From positions 124,001 to 188,000 of the forward strand of contig JAFRCV010000008.1 of NCBI GenBank assembly GCA_017404205.1: a DNA stretch of 64,000 bases, in the 5' to 3' direction. Numbering within the stretch: the first letter of the stretch is position 1; each line of letters starts with the position of its first letter. The DNA comes from Erysipelotrichaceae bacterium (GTDB lineage: Bacteria; Bacillota_I; Bacilli_A; Erysipelotrichales; Erysipelotrichaceae). Of this stretch, positions 54,655 through 61,620 are shown one piece after another. Below the pieces are notes generated by a model. That model was given only the letters and a program-made list of their open reading frames with translations. It was not told the origin of the DNA and ran no database searches. A program made the position numbers and the translations under genes.

Positions 54655-55157
54655 TTAATGTAGTTTTATATGAGCCAGAAATACCACAAAATACGGGGAA
54701 TATCATGCGCACTTGTATGGCTTTTAATATGCGTCTTCATTTAATTAAGCCATTAGGTTTTTCATTTGATGATAAATATTTAAAAAGATCACATATGGAT
54801 TATATAAATGAAGTTGATTATGTAATCTATGAGAACTACGAAGATTTTAAGAATAAAAATAAATCTGGACAATTTATCTTCTTTTCTCGATATGGAATGA
54901 AAAGCTTTAATGAATGTGTTTTTAAAAAAGATGAAGATATTTATTTATTATTTGGAAAAGAATCTACAGGCATTCCAAAAGAAATCTTAAAAGATCATTT
55001 AGATAACACTTATAGATTCCCTATGAAAGCTAACGCTAGAAGTTTAAATCTTTCTAATTGTGTTGCGATTGGTGCATATGAATGCTTAAATCAAGTGGGC
55101 TTCGATGGACTTAGCGATAGGGAAGTAATAAAAGGTGAAGATTGGTTGCTGAAATAA
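54651..55157 (+). CDS. trmL: tRNA (cytidine/uridine-34-2'-O)-methyltransferase TrmL
   Basis: SPOUT methyltransferase modifying the wobble ribose of leucine tRNAs. The 168 residues have EPEIPQNTGNIMRTC, PLGFSFDDKYLKRSHMDY, the knot LFGKESTGIP and FPMKANARSLNLSNCVAI. Overlaps the membrane protein gene by ATGA. The target tRNA-Leu(UAA) is encoded in this window at 11348. Confidence 0.95.
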   Translation: MINVVLYEPEIPQNTGNIMRTCMAFNMRLHLIKPLGFSFDDKYLKRSHMDYINEVDYVIYENYEDFKNKNKSGQFIFFSRYGMKSFNECVFKKDEDIYLLFGKESTGIPKEILKDHLDNTYRFPMKANARSLNLSNCVAIGAYECLNQVGFDGLSDREVIKGEDWLLK

Positions 55158-55164
55158 ATTCAGT

Positions 55165-55170
55165 TATAAT
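55165..55170 (+). promoter_or_regulatory. -10 element of the small lipoprotein gene, leaderless type
   Basis: TATAAT at 55165-55170, six bases before the ATG at 55177. Confidence 0.55.
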
Positions 55171-55176
55171 TATTAT

Positions 55177-55584
55177 ATGAATATTAAAAGAGCTATATTG
55201 ATTTGTTGTTTAATTATTTTAACAGCTGGCTGTTATATTTTTATGAATCGCAATTATGATCCTTTAGCACGTTATCAATATGATTTAGATGACAAAACCA
55301 AAGCATTAGTGTTAGAAAAATTAAATGATAGAGAGATTAAATATATTATTGATTATGCTATAGATATTAATTCATTTTATTATTATTTAGATAATGGAAA
55401 TTTTAATATTTATCATTTAAAGGAATATGAATTTGCTAAACCATATTTATACAAGCTCAATGATCATCAAATAGTTAATGTTGTTGAGAACTTATTAAAA
55501 AAAGATGTTGATTTTGAATACTACATTAATAGATTTTTGGGTATGACATACGATGAGATTCTTTATATTGAAATAGGACTATAA
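55177..55584 (+). CDS. Small secreted or lipid-anchored protein, function unknown
   Basis: A 135-residue protein with a hydrophobic N-terminus (about 5-22) containing LTAGC, which fits a lipobox although the signal is short. The rest is a set of short helices (LNDREIKYIIDYAID, LNDHQIVNVVENLLKK) with NFNIYHLKEYEF between. This pattern recalls the helical linker of the VanY-like protein at 39590 (YSQEAISAI..., DELNDDYFNLY), suggesting a shared repeat; low certainty. One base separates it from the phosphoesterase gene. Confidence 0.6.
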   Translation: MNIKRAILICCLIILTAGCYIFMNRNYDPLARYQYDLDDKTKALVLEKLNDREIKYIIDYAIDINSFYYYLDNGNFNIYHLKEYEFAKPYLYKLNDHQIVNVVENLLKKDVDFEYYINRFLGMTYDEILYIEIGL

Positions 55585-55585
55585 A

Positions 55586-56059
55586 ATGAAAATTGTTGTA
55601 TGCAGCGATAATCATGGTAATTTTGATGTAATTAATAAAATATTGAATTTGCACCCAGATGCTGATTATTACTGGCATTTAGGAGATTCTGAAGCTCAAA
55701 ATATAAATCAATTAAAACCTTTTATCAGTGTAAAAGGAAATAATGATTTTTTTATTGATTTACCATTATATAGAATAATCGAAATTAATAAATATCGTTT
55801 TTTATTAATTCATGGAACTGGCTTAACATATTTTGGATATGATAATTTAGTTTATAAAGGTCTTGAGAATAATTGTAATATTATTTTGTTTGGGCACACT
55901 CATACACCTTTGAATGAATACATCAAAGAAAGAGATGTCTATTTAATTAATCCAGGATCTTGTCATCATAATCGAAATATTAAATATCCAACTTATTGTA
56001 TTATTTATATAGATAATGATTCTTTATTAAATGTTAAATTTTATGAAATAAATGATTGA
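55586..56059 (+). CDS. Metallophosphoesterase, YfcE/MJ0936 type
   Basis: A 157-residue calcineurin-like phosphoesterase with all metal motifs: SDNHGN (7-12), HLGDSE, VKGNND and FGHTHTP, plus NPGS near the end. The family hydrolyses phosphodiesters in vitro; the natural substrate is unknown. Located one base after the small lipoprotein gene and before the infC leader. Confidence 0.92.
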   Translation: MKIVVCSDNHGNFDVINKILNLHPDADYYWHLGDSEAQNINQLKPFISVKGNNDFFIDLPLYRIIEINKYRFLLIHGTGLTYFGYDNLVYKGLENNCNIILFGHTHTPLNEYIKERDVYLINPGSCHHNRNIKYPTYCIIYIDNDSLLNVKFYEIND

Positions 56060-56085
56060 CTTTAGTCATATTAAATACATATAAT
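56056..56085 (+). promoter_or_regulatory. infC operon promoter
   Basis: TTGACT (56056-56061), 18-base spacer, TATAAT (56080-56085); transcription should start near 56092. The -35 overlaps the stop of the phosphoesterase gene. Confidence 0.8.
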
Positions 56086-56091
56086 AATTAA

Positions 56092-56223
56092 GTAATAAAA
56101 AGTAGGTAGAAAGAAGAAGGCCACTTCTCACCTGATGTCTATTAGACTTGGGTATATATTGCTACTATATAGAGTAATATAAAGTGGGCTTTGTCTCGCT
56201 TTTTATTTTATAGGAGGACATTA
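56092..56223 (+). ncRNA. L20-type autoregulatory leader of infC-rpmI-rplT
   Basis: About 130 nt of structured leader before infC. It has a hairpin AGAAG GCCA CTTCT (56115-56128), a central GTCT ATT AGAC stem, and a terminator stem AAAGTGGG / CTCGCTTT (56181-56202) followed by TTATTTTA. CCACTT (56121-56126) can pair instead with AAGTGG (56182-56187), which would break the terminator. This matches the L20 leader in Firmicutes, where excess L20 causes early termination. Confidence 0.75.
56181..56210 (+). terminator. Leader attenuator hairpin ahead of infC
   Basis: Eight-bp stem with G-U pairs, loop CTTTGT, then TTATTTTA; ends two bases before the infC Shine-Dalgarno AGGAGG (56212-56217). Confidence 0.7.
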
Positions 56224-56748
56224 ATTATAGCAGGGAAAAAGAACGAAGATCTTGTCAATGATAACATTCGATTTAAAGAATTGCTTGTTATTGACTATGA
56301 TGGCACTCAATTAGGTGTGATGAGTAAAAGCGAAGCTTTACAAAAAGCATATGATCAAGATTTGGACTTATTATGTGTTTCAGCCAATTCAAATCCACCA
56401 GTATGTAAAATATTGGATTATGGAAAATATCGTTTTGAAGCTCAAAAGAAAGCCAAAGAAGCTAAAAAGAATCAACAAACTTCTGAAACTAAGCCACTTA
56501 GATTGTCTCCAGTAATTGATACTCATGATTTTGAGACAAAAATTAAACAAGCAACTAAATGGTTAGAAGATGGCACAAAAGTTAAAGTTGATATGCGTTT
56601 TAGAGGCCGTATGATGACTCGTCAAGAAGTTGGTATGGCCGTTATGAATGATTTTATCAATCGTCTTAGTGAAATATCAAATGTCGACAAGACACCAAAA
56701 TTAGAGGGCAATATAATGTCTTGCGTATTAATGCCTAAGAAGAAATAG
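56224..56748 (+). CDS. infC: Translation initiation factor IF-3 (non-AUG start)
   Basis: IF-3 controls start-codon fidelity and subunit splitting. No ATG or GTG lies suitably: AGGAGG at 56212-56217 is followed by ATT at 56224 (6-base gap) and ATA at 56227 (9-base gap). ATT is the well known self-regulating infC start, so it is chosen, giving 174 residues. The body has NDNIRFKELLVIDYDGTQLGVMSKSEAL, VCKILDYGKYRFE, and the C-domain LRLSPVIDTHDFETKI with MRFRGRMMTRQE. The frame extends back to an ATG at 56191, but that start lies within the attenuator and is rejected. Confidence 0.93.
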   Translation: MIAGKKNEDLVNDNIRFKELLVIDYDGTQLGVMSKSEALQKAYDQDLDLLCVSANSNPPVCKILDYGKYRFEAQKKAKEAKKNQQTSETKPLRLSPVIDTHDFETKIKQATKWLEDGTKVKVDMRFRGRMMTRQEVGMAVMNDFINRLSEISNVDKTPKLEGNIMSCVLMPKKK

Positions 56749-56760
56749 GAGAGAAAACAA

Positions 56761-56955
56761 ATGCCAAAAATGAAAACAAAAAAGACTTTTGCTAAAAGAG
56801 TAAAAGTTACTGGTACAGGTAAGTTGAAAAGACATCATAACTTTACATCTCACTTTGCCGCAAACAAAACACACAAACAAAAAGTACAATTAAGGAAGGC
56901 CGCTTTAGTATCTAACTCAGATGTAAGAAGAGATAAGGCCTTATTACAAGGATAG
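56761..56955 (+). CDS. rpmI: 50S ribosomal protein L35
   Basis: A 64-residue basic protein starting [21 protein letters not shown], with [17 protein letters not shown], typical L35. AGGAGAG lies before the ATG. Second gene of infC-rpmI-rplT. Confidence 0.98.
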   Translation: MPKMKTKKTFAKRVKVTGTGKLKRHHNFTSHFAANKTHKQKVQLRKAALVSNSDVRRDKALLQG

Positions 56956-56967
56956 GAGGGATAGATA

Positions 56968-57324
56968 ATGGCTAGAATTAAAAGATCTAATACCCTTAGA
57001 AAAAGACATAAAAGAGTCTTAAAACAAGCTAAAGGTTATTTTGGAAGTAAACATTTATTATATAAGACTGCTCATGAGCAAGTAATGCATTCATTAAAAT
57101 ATGCTTATATTGCTAGAAAACAAAATAAGAGAAATTTCCGTAAATTATGGATTGCTAGAATCAATGCTGCTGCTAGAATGCATGATTTATCTTATTCAAA
57201 ATTAATGCATGGTCTTAAATTAGCTAATGTTAATGTTAACAGAAAAATGTTATCTGAAATCGCAATTTCAGATCCAGATAGCTTCGCTAAGATTTGTGAG
57301 ACAGCTAAGTCAAAATTAAACTAA
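56968..57324 (+). CDS. rplT: 50S ribosomal protein L20
   Basis: A 118-residue protein starting [29 protein letters not shown]. It assembles early on 23S rRNA and in Firmicutes also binds the infC leader to repress this operon. Strong AGGAGGG before the ATG. A compact terminator follows. Confidence 0.98.
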   Translation: MARIKRSNTLRKRHKRVLKQAKGYFGSKHLLYKTAHEQVMHSLKYAYIARKQNKRNFRKLWIARINAAARMHDLSYSKLMHGLKLANVNVNRKMLSEIAISDPDSFAKICETAKSKLN

Positions 57325-57327
57325 TAA

Positions 57328-57347
57328 GGATCGAAAGATCCTTTTTT
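57328..57347 (+). terminator. rplT terminator
   Basis: GGATC GAAA GATCC stem-tetraloop followed by TTTTTT, ending at the first base of tRNA-Glu. Confidence 0.92.
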
Positions 57348-57423
57348 GGCCTGTTGGTGAAACGGTTAACACATTGCCCTCTCAAGGCAACATTCACGGG
57401 TTCGAATCCCGTACAGGTCACCA
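57348..57423 (+). tRNA. tRNA-Glu (CTC)
   Basis: 76 nt with CCA. The body is glutamate type (GGCCTGTTGGTGAAACGGTTAA start). The anticodon stem TTGCC/GGCAA closes a loop CTCTCAA, giving CTC, which reads GAG only. An AT-rich genome needs a TTC tRNA for GAA as well, presumably elsewhere. Confidence 0.9.
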
Positions 57424-57431
57424 TATTGAAG

Positions 57432-57482
57432 CAATTGTGCTAATACGAGATTTTATTCTCATATTAGCACTTTTTCTTTTTT
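57432..57482 (+). terminator. Terminator after tRNA-Glu
   Basis: GTGCTAATA ... TATTAGCAC stem of 9 bp, extended by GAG/CTC past one mismatch, then TTTTTCTTTTTT. Confidence 0.85.
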
Positions 57483-57618
57483 AGGCATTTTTGCGAGGGC
57501 AATTCCAGCTATTAGTGAAGAAACCAATTTTTTTATTGCTTCAATATCAGCTGAAATTTAACCCTATACACGAAAGGTGTAGGCTATCATGTATGTATTT
57601 TAATAAGGTCCACGCAAA

Positions 57619-57875
57619 AAAGATAGTGCACATTCGGCTACGGAAACAGTAGCAGATCTTCAACAAGCACCAGTTAAAACAATTTTAAAAGTTATTAGAG
57701 AATTCAAGATGGCAATTATGTTGTGTTGCAAGTAGTTTATAATTTTGCAGGAGCTGGTTAAATGATCGACGTTGATATATTTAGATTTGAAAATGGTTTT
57801 ATTGCTGAACGCTTGGATGTTATGGAAGAGACTATGCCTAAAGATAAATGGACAAACCAAAAAGGAAAACTATAA
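57619..57875 (+). pseudogene. SnoaL/NTF2-like protein, frameshifted and interrupted
   Basis: In one frame HSATETVADLQQAPVKTIL to KVIRE ends at about 57703; shifting frame at 57705 continues as QDGNYVVLQVVYNFAGAG, then an in-frame TAA (57759-57761), then MIDVDIFRFENGFIAERLDVM to the end at 57875. The DIFRFENGKIAEHWDV-type block and preceding GDYVVVQ strand are characteristic of NTF2-like (SnoaL-type) proteins. A frameshift plus a stop and no clear start indicate a pseudogene. Confidence 0.75.
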
Positions 57876-57931
57876 ACTTGTAGTAAACAAGATGACATCT
57901 CATGATAAATGTGATATAAAAATAAAAATGA

Positions 57932-58075
57932 AGTGGCATTGTTGTTAAAAACATCCATAAAGCACTTGATGGCAAGCTTATGAAAATACAAGATTCTATG
58001 AATAACCAAATGAAGGAAATAAAAATTGGTGATGTTTATAACGACATTATCAGTGAATTAAATACGGAGGCTTAG
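57932..58075 (+). pseudogene. C-terminal remnant of an unidentified protein
   Basis: A 47-codon frame without a start reads KNIHKALDGKLMKIQDSMNN and continues MKEIKIGDVYNDIISELN to a TAG at 58073. It looks like the helical tail of a regulator (MerR-type is one thought) but cannot be identified. Its last bases contain the Shine-Dalgarno of the next gene. Confidence 0.45.
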
Positions 58076-58077
58076 AT

Positions 58078-58476
58078 ATGAATAAAGTAGTAGAAGAATT
58101 AAAGAAAGTAAAAATATTTTATATTGCGACTATTGATGGCGACCAACCAAGAGTTAGGCCATTTTCAAGTGTTGCTGAATTTGAAGGGCATGCCTATTTA
58201 TGCACTGGCAAACATAAAGAGATTTATAAACAGATTTCTAAAAATCCAAAAGTCGAGTTATCTGGTAAGTATGATGGTGGAACATGGCTTAGAGTATCTG
58301 CAACTTTAGTGGAAGATGATAGAATAGAAGCTCAAGAAGCAATATTAAATGATCCAACAGGACCTTCTCAATTATATAAACCAAATGATGGAAGATTTGT
58401 TGCGTATAAATTAACTAACGTAAAAGCATTGAAATATAATTTTTATGCAGAACCTGAAGAAATCAAAGAGAATTAG
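58078..58476 (+). CDS. Pyridoxamine 5'-phosphate oxidase-like flavin protein
   Basis: A 132-residue split-barrel flavin-binding protein: FYIATIDGDQPRVRPFSSVAEFEG, YLCTGKHKEIYKQISKNPKVEL and WLRVSATLVEDD follow the pattern of small FMN- or F420-type PPOX-like reductases in Firmicutes. GGAGG (58066-58070) is seven bases before the ATG. It is the only intact gene in an otherwise decayed patch, so it could be a recent acquisition or a survivor. Confidence 0.85.
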   Translation: MNKVVEELKKVKIFYIATIDGDQPRVRPFSSVAEFEGHAYLCTGKHKEIYKQISKNPKVELSGKYDGGTWLRVSATLVEDDRIEAQEAILNDPTGPSQLYKPNDGRFVAYKLTNVKALKYNFYAEPEEIKEN

Positions 58477-58603
58477 GTGATAGTGAGACTTAAATTCATA
58501 AACTGCATATACAACCAAATAATATATGTTGCAATAAAATTTATATTTTAGGTGTGCAAGGGTGTGCATTGTATTAAAATAGTTCATTTTTGCCATGAAT
58601 ATT

Positions 58604-58630
58604 ACGCTAGAATTAATCTAGCGTTTTTTT
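58604..58630 (+). terminator. Terminator ahead of the FAD oxidoreductase gene
   Basis: Stem ACGCTAG / CTAGCGT (7 bp), loop AATTAAT, then TTTTTT. Confidence 0.85.
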
Positions 58631-58632
58631 GT

Positions 58633-58638
58633 TAAAAT
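58633..58638 (+). promoter_or_regulatory. -10 element of the FAD oxidoreductase gene, leaderless type
   Basis: TAAAAT at 58633-58638, six bases before the ATG at 58645, right after the terminator T run. Confidence 0.5.
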
Positions 58639-58644
58639 ATTGTT

Positions 58645-59739
58645 ATGAGCATTTATGATGTTATTATTGTGGGTGGTGGTGTTGCTGGATGTTCAGCAGC
58701 ATTATCAGCAGCAAAAGAGAATTTAAAAGTTTGCTTAATTGAAAAATTATCTCTATTAGGTGGTCTAGCGACAAGCGGTTTAATTAATTGGTATGAACCT
58801 TTATGTGATGGAAACGGCAAACAATTAATATTTGGGCAAGCTGAAGATTTTTTTAATTTAGCTTTGAAATATGGATATAGTACATATGATTCAAATTGGT
58901 CAATAAATGGTAAAAGAAAATCATCGTGGTTCAATCATAATTTATTTGCTTTATCATTAAATAGACTAATGATTGAAAATGATATATACATCGAATATGA
59001 ATCTTTAGTTACTGATGTAATAATTGAAAACAAAACAATTAAAGGAATTGTTTTGGAAAATATAGAAGGTAAAAAAGTAATATACGCGAAGACATTCATT
59101 GATGCAAGTGGCAATGCCATATTGTTTAGAAAAAGTAATATTGATGTTATATTAGGCGAAAATTATTTAACTTACGCAACTACAAATTATTTAAATAAAG
59201 GCATAGGAAAACCAATATTTAAATATAGCGGCGCAAACGCTTATGGGAAAGGGCATCCGAAGAATTTAAAGTATTTTAATGGTTTAAAACAAAGCGATAT
59301 AAATGAATATTTGACTTTAGCTCAAAATTTAGCTTTAGATGATTTTGAAAATCAAAGAATTAATGATATATCTTCTTTGCCATCCATGCCTCAATTTAGA
59401 AAAATTGCTGCAATATGTGGACAATACACTTTATCAAATAAAGATAAAAATAAATACAATGTTGACTCAATAGGCGTTATTGGAGCTTTTTATAAATCAG
59501 GTGAGTATTTTGAAATTCCACTAGGATGTTTATATAGCAACAAGATAAATAATCTATTTGCTGCAGGAAGAATTATTTCTGCAAATGAAGATGCTTGGGA
59601 AGCAATAAGAACAATTCCTGTTGGAATATTAACAGGTGAAATTTGTGGTATATTAGCCAAAAGCTATCTAACAAATAGTTTTAAACTTGACTTAATCCAA
59701 GAAAAAATTATAAATAGGGATATTAAGCTTCATTATTAA
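58645..59739 (+). CDS. FAD-dependent oxidoreductase
   Basis: A 364-residue flavoprotein starting YDVIIVGGGVAGCSAALSAAKE (FAD motif at 6-16), with EKLSLLGGLATSGLINWYEP, a pattern of the FAD-dependent oxidoreductase family PF12831, and NNLFAAGRIISANEDAWEAIRTIP near the C-terminus. Short relative to many family members (about 450). Substrate unknown. Converges on gltX with a shared terminator. Confidence 0.85.
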   Translation: MSIYDVIIVGGGVAGCSAALSAAKENLKVCLIEKLSLLGGLATSGLINWYEPLCDGNGKQLIFGQAEDFFNLALKYGYSTYDSNWSINGKRKSSWFNHNLFALSLNRLMIENDIYIEYESLVTDVIIENKTIKGIVLENIEGKKVIYAKTFIDASGNAILFRKSNIDVILGENYLTYATTNYLNKGIGKPIFKYSGANAYGKGHPKNLKYFNGLKQSDINEYLTLAQNLALDDFENQRINDISSLPSMPQFRKIAAICGQYTLSNKDKNKYNVDSIGVIGAFYKSGEYFEIPLGCLYSNKINNLFAAGRIISANEDAWEAIRTIPVGILTGEICGILAKSYLTNSFKLDLIQEKIINRDIKLHY

Positions 59740-59747
59740 TGTTAGTT

Positions 59748-59790
59748 TAAATTAAAAGCCTCATTATTGAGGCTTAATTTAATTTTTCTA
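59748..59790. terminator. Bidirectional terminator between the FAD gene and gltX
   Basis: Core stem AAGCCTCA (59756-59763) / TGAGGCTT (59768-59775), loop TTAT, flanked by A-rich and T-rich runs. The gltX stop lies in the right arm. Confidence 0.85.
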
Positions 59791-61225
59791 AAGCTTTTTC
59801 TAATCTTTTAATTGTTTCATCCTTGCCTAATATTTGGCTAATCATTGTAGCACCACCTGGTGTTTTATCTTTACCAGATAATGCAACTTGTACCGGATAC
59901 ATGATAGTGATATTCTTTAATTCATTCTTATTTGCAACATCTGCTAATGTTTGGAAAATAGCATCATTGTTCCAATCATTTAAATCTTTTAATGCGTTAA
60001 TAGCTAATTCTAATGATTTTTTAGCTATTTTTGGATCTGATTTAGCTTTTTTATTATTATATAAATCAATACTATATTCTTTAACTTCGTTAAAGAAATC
60101 TACCATTTCTTCAACTTCAGTCAATAATTGAACACGATCTTTTAAAGCTTTAGCAATATCGCGATAGTTATATTTTGGATTAACATTCTTTTCAATAAAT
60201 GGCTTAACTAATTCATAATATTTATCTTCATCCATATTTCTTAAATAAACACCATTCATCCATTTTAATTTTTCAATATCAAATATTGCTCCAGAAGTTC
60301 CAATTCGTTTAACATCAAAAGCTTTTGATAATTCTTCTAAAGTATATATTTCTTTATCTTCACTAGGCGCCCAACCAAGTAGAGCAATATAATTTAAAAT
60401 CGCTTCAGGCAAATAGCCTTTAACGACCAAATCTTGGAAAGAAGCATCACCGTTTCTTTTTGATAATTTTTCATGCTCGTTTTTCATTACTGGTGGACAA
60501 TGAATATATCTTGGCTTTTCCCAACCAAAAGCTTCATATAAAAGATTATATTTAGGGGTACTAGATAAATATTCATTTCCTCTTACTACATCACTAATCT
60601 CCATTAAATGATCATCAACAACATTTGCGAAATTATAAGTAGGGTAGCCATCAGACTTTAATAAGATCATTTCATCAAGATCTTCATTATTTACAGTAAT
60701 AGAGCCATATACCTCATCATCAAATGTAGTAGTACCAACAGGATTTATGGTTTGTCTAATTACATAATCTTCTCCATTGTTAACTCTTTCTTGAGCTTGT
60801 TCTAGAGATAAATGTTTACAAGGATCTTTGTATAAGAATGATTCTCCTTTAGCATTGGCAATTTGTTTTTGAATTTCAATATCTTCTTCTTTACAGAAGC
60901 AATAATGAGCATTGCCATTTTTAACAAGTCTTAAAGCGTAGTCTTTATAAATTCCAGCTTTCATTCTTTCAGATTGAATATATGGGCCATAATTTCCCCC
61001 AACATCTGGACCTTCATCATGCTTTAAATTACATTCTTTTAATGTGTTATAGATTATATCTGTTGCACCATCTACTAAACGATTTTGATCTGTATCTTCG
61101 ATTCTTAAAATAAAATCGCCTTCATCTTTTTTTGCTACCAAATAAGCATATAAGGCAGTTCTTAAATTTCCAATATGCATATATCCAGTTGGTGATGGCG
61201 CAAATCTAGTTCTTACTTTCTTCAT
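59774..61225 (-). CDS. gltX: Glutamyl-tRNA synthetase
   Basis: Class Ic synthetase charging tRNA-Glu. The 483 residues have FAPSPTGYMHIGNLRTALYAYL (HIGH-type site), EDTDQNR, and KLSKRNG as the KMSKS loop. Length is normal for the bacterial discriminating or non-discriminating enzyme; which of these applies cannot be told. On the minus strand TTGAAA, 17, TAGAAT (61274-61246) and GAGGT nine bases before the ATG give a conventional leadered start. A tRNA-Glu gene lies 2.4 kb away. Confidence 0.96.
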   Translation of the reverse strand: MKKVRTRFAPSPTGYMHIGNLRTALYAYLVAKKDEGDFILRIEDTDQNRLVDGATDIIYNTLKECNLKHDEGPDVGGNYGPYIQSERMKAGIYKDYALRLVKNGNAHYCFCKEEDIEIQKQIANAKGESFLYKDPCKHLSLEQAQERVNNGEDYVIRQTINPVGTTTFDDEVYGSITVNNEDLDEMILLKSDGYPTYNFANVVDDHLMEISDVVRGNEYLSSTPKYNLLYEAFGWEKPRYIHCPPVMKNEHEKLSKRNGDASFQDLVVKGYLPEAILNYIALLGWAPSEDKEIYTLEELSKAFDVKRIGTSGAIFDIEKLKWMNGVYLRNMDEDKYYELVKPFIEKNVNPKYNYRDIAKALKDRVQLLTEVEEMVDFFNEVKEYSIDLYNNKKAKSDPKIAKKSLELAINALKDLNDWNNDAIFQTLADVANKNELKNITIMYPVQVALSGKDKTPGGATMISQILGKDETIKRLEKALEKLN

Positions 61226-61245
61226 ACAATAAATACCTCTATTAC

Positions 61246-61274
61246 ATTCTACTTAAAGTTAACATTTGTTTCAA
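61246..61274 (-). promoter_or_regulatory. gltX promoter
   Basis: Minus strand TTGAAA (61274-61269), 17-base spacer, TAGAAT (61251-61246), about 20 bases of leader with a GAGGT Shine-Dalgarno. No T-box is present. Confidence 0.7.
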
Positions 61275-61328
61275 TCATTACAGTTGCATTATTTAAAATA
61301 TCAACTAAAATGAAATAGGTGAGGAATT

Positions 61329-61583
61329 ATGAACTACAAATATATACCAAAAGGCGTGTGCTCTAGAGAAATGAATTTTGAAATCGAAGATGGTGTTATT
61401 AAAACATTAAATGTTGTTGGCGGATGTAATGGTAATCTTAAAGGAATATCTTCATTATTAAGCGGAATGAAAGTAGATGATGCTATTAAAAAGCTAAAAG
61501 GAATTGAATGTGGATACAAAAATACATCTTGTCCAGATCAAATTGCTAAAGCTTTAGAAAAATATCTTCAAGAAAGCGCATAA
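61329..61583 (+). CDS. TSCPD-domain protein (TIGR03905 type)
   Basis: An 84-residue protein starting MNYKYIPKGVCSREMNFE, with VVGGCNGNLKGISSLLSGM and CGYKNTSCPDQIAKAL. The TSCPD motif also occurs at the C-terminus of some ribonucleotide reductases; the free-standing TIGR03905 family has no settled function. GGTGAGG is seven bases before the ATG. Terminator stem at its end. Confidence 0.87.
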   Translation: MNYKYIPKGVCSREMNFEIEDGVIKTLNVVGGCNGNLKGISSLLSGMKVDDAIKKLKGIECGYKNTSCPDQIAKALEKYLQESA

Positions 61584-61600
61584 CGCGTTTTTTTATTATA
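61573..61600 (+). terminator. Terminator ahead of lspA
   Basis: Stem AAAGCGC / GCGTTTT (one G-U pair), loop ATAAC containing part of the stop codon of the TSCPD gene, then a T run. Confidence 0.75.
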
Positions 61601-61608
61601 AAATCTTA

Positions 61609-61614
61609 TATAAT
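61609..61614 (+). promoter_or_regulatory. lspA -10 element, leaderless type
   Basis: TATAAT at 61609-61614, six bases before the ATG at 61621. Confidence 0.6.
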
Positions 61615-61620
61615 ATTGAT

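Larger units (their letters stand above)
57484..58077. other. Decayed intergenic stretch with gene remnants
   Basis: No intact gene. From about 57485 a short frame ends in GCIFARAIPAISEE-like sequence and a stop at 57560; a stem CCTATAC/GTGTAGG lies at about 57562-57582; then come an NTF2-like pseudogene and a 47-codon remnant, listed separately. Frames on the opposite strand here appear to be chance. Confidence 0.6.

Noticed and set aside
56191-56223. ATG start for infC at 56191
   Set aside because: It lies within the attenuator hairpin, has no Shine-Dalgarno and adds residues not found in IF-3; AGGAGG points to ATT/ATA.
57660-58009. Minus-strand frames in the decayed patch
   Set aside because: No Shine-Dalgarno or promoter, no family resemblance; the plus strand explains the sequence as an NTF2-like pseudogene.
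61226-61328. T-box riboswitch ahead of gltX
   Set aside because: The leader is only about 20 bases and has no specifier or T-box sequence.
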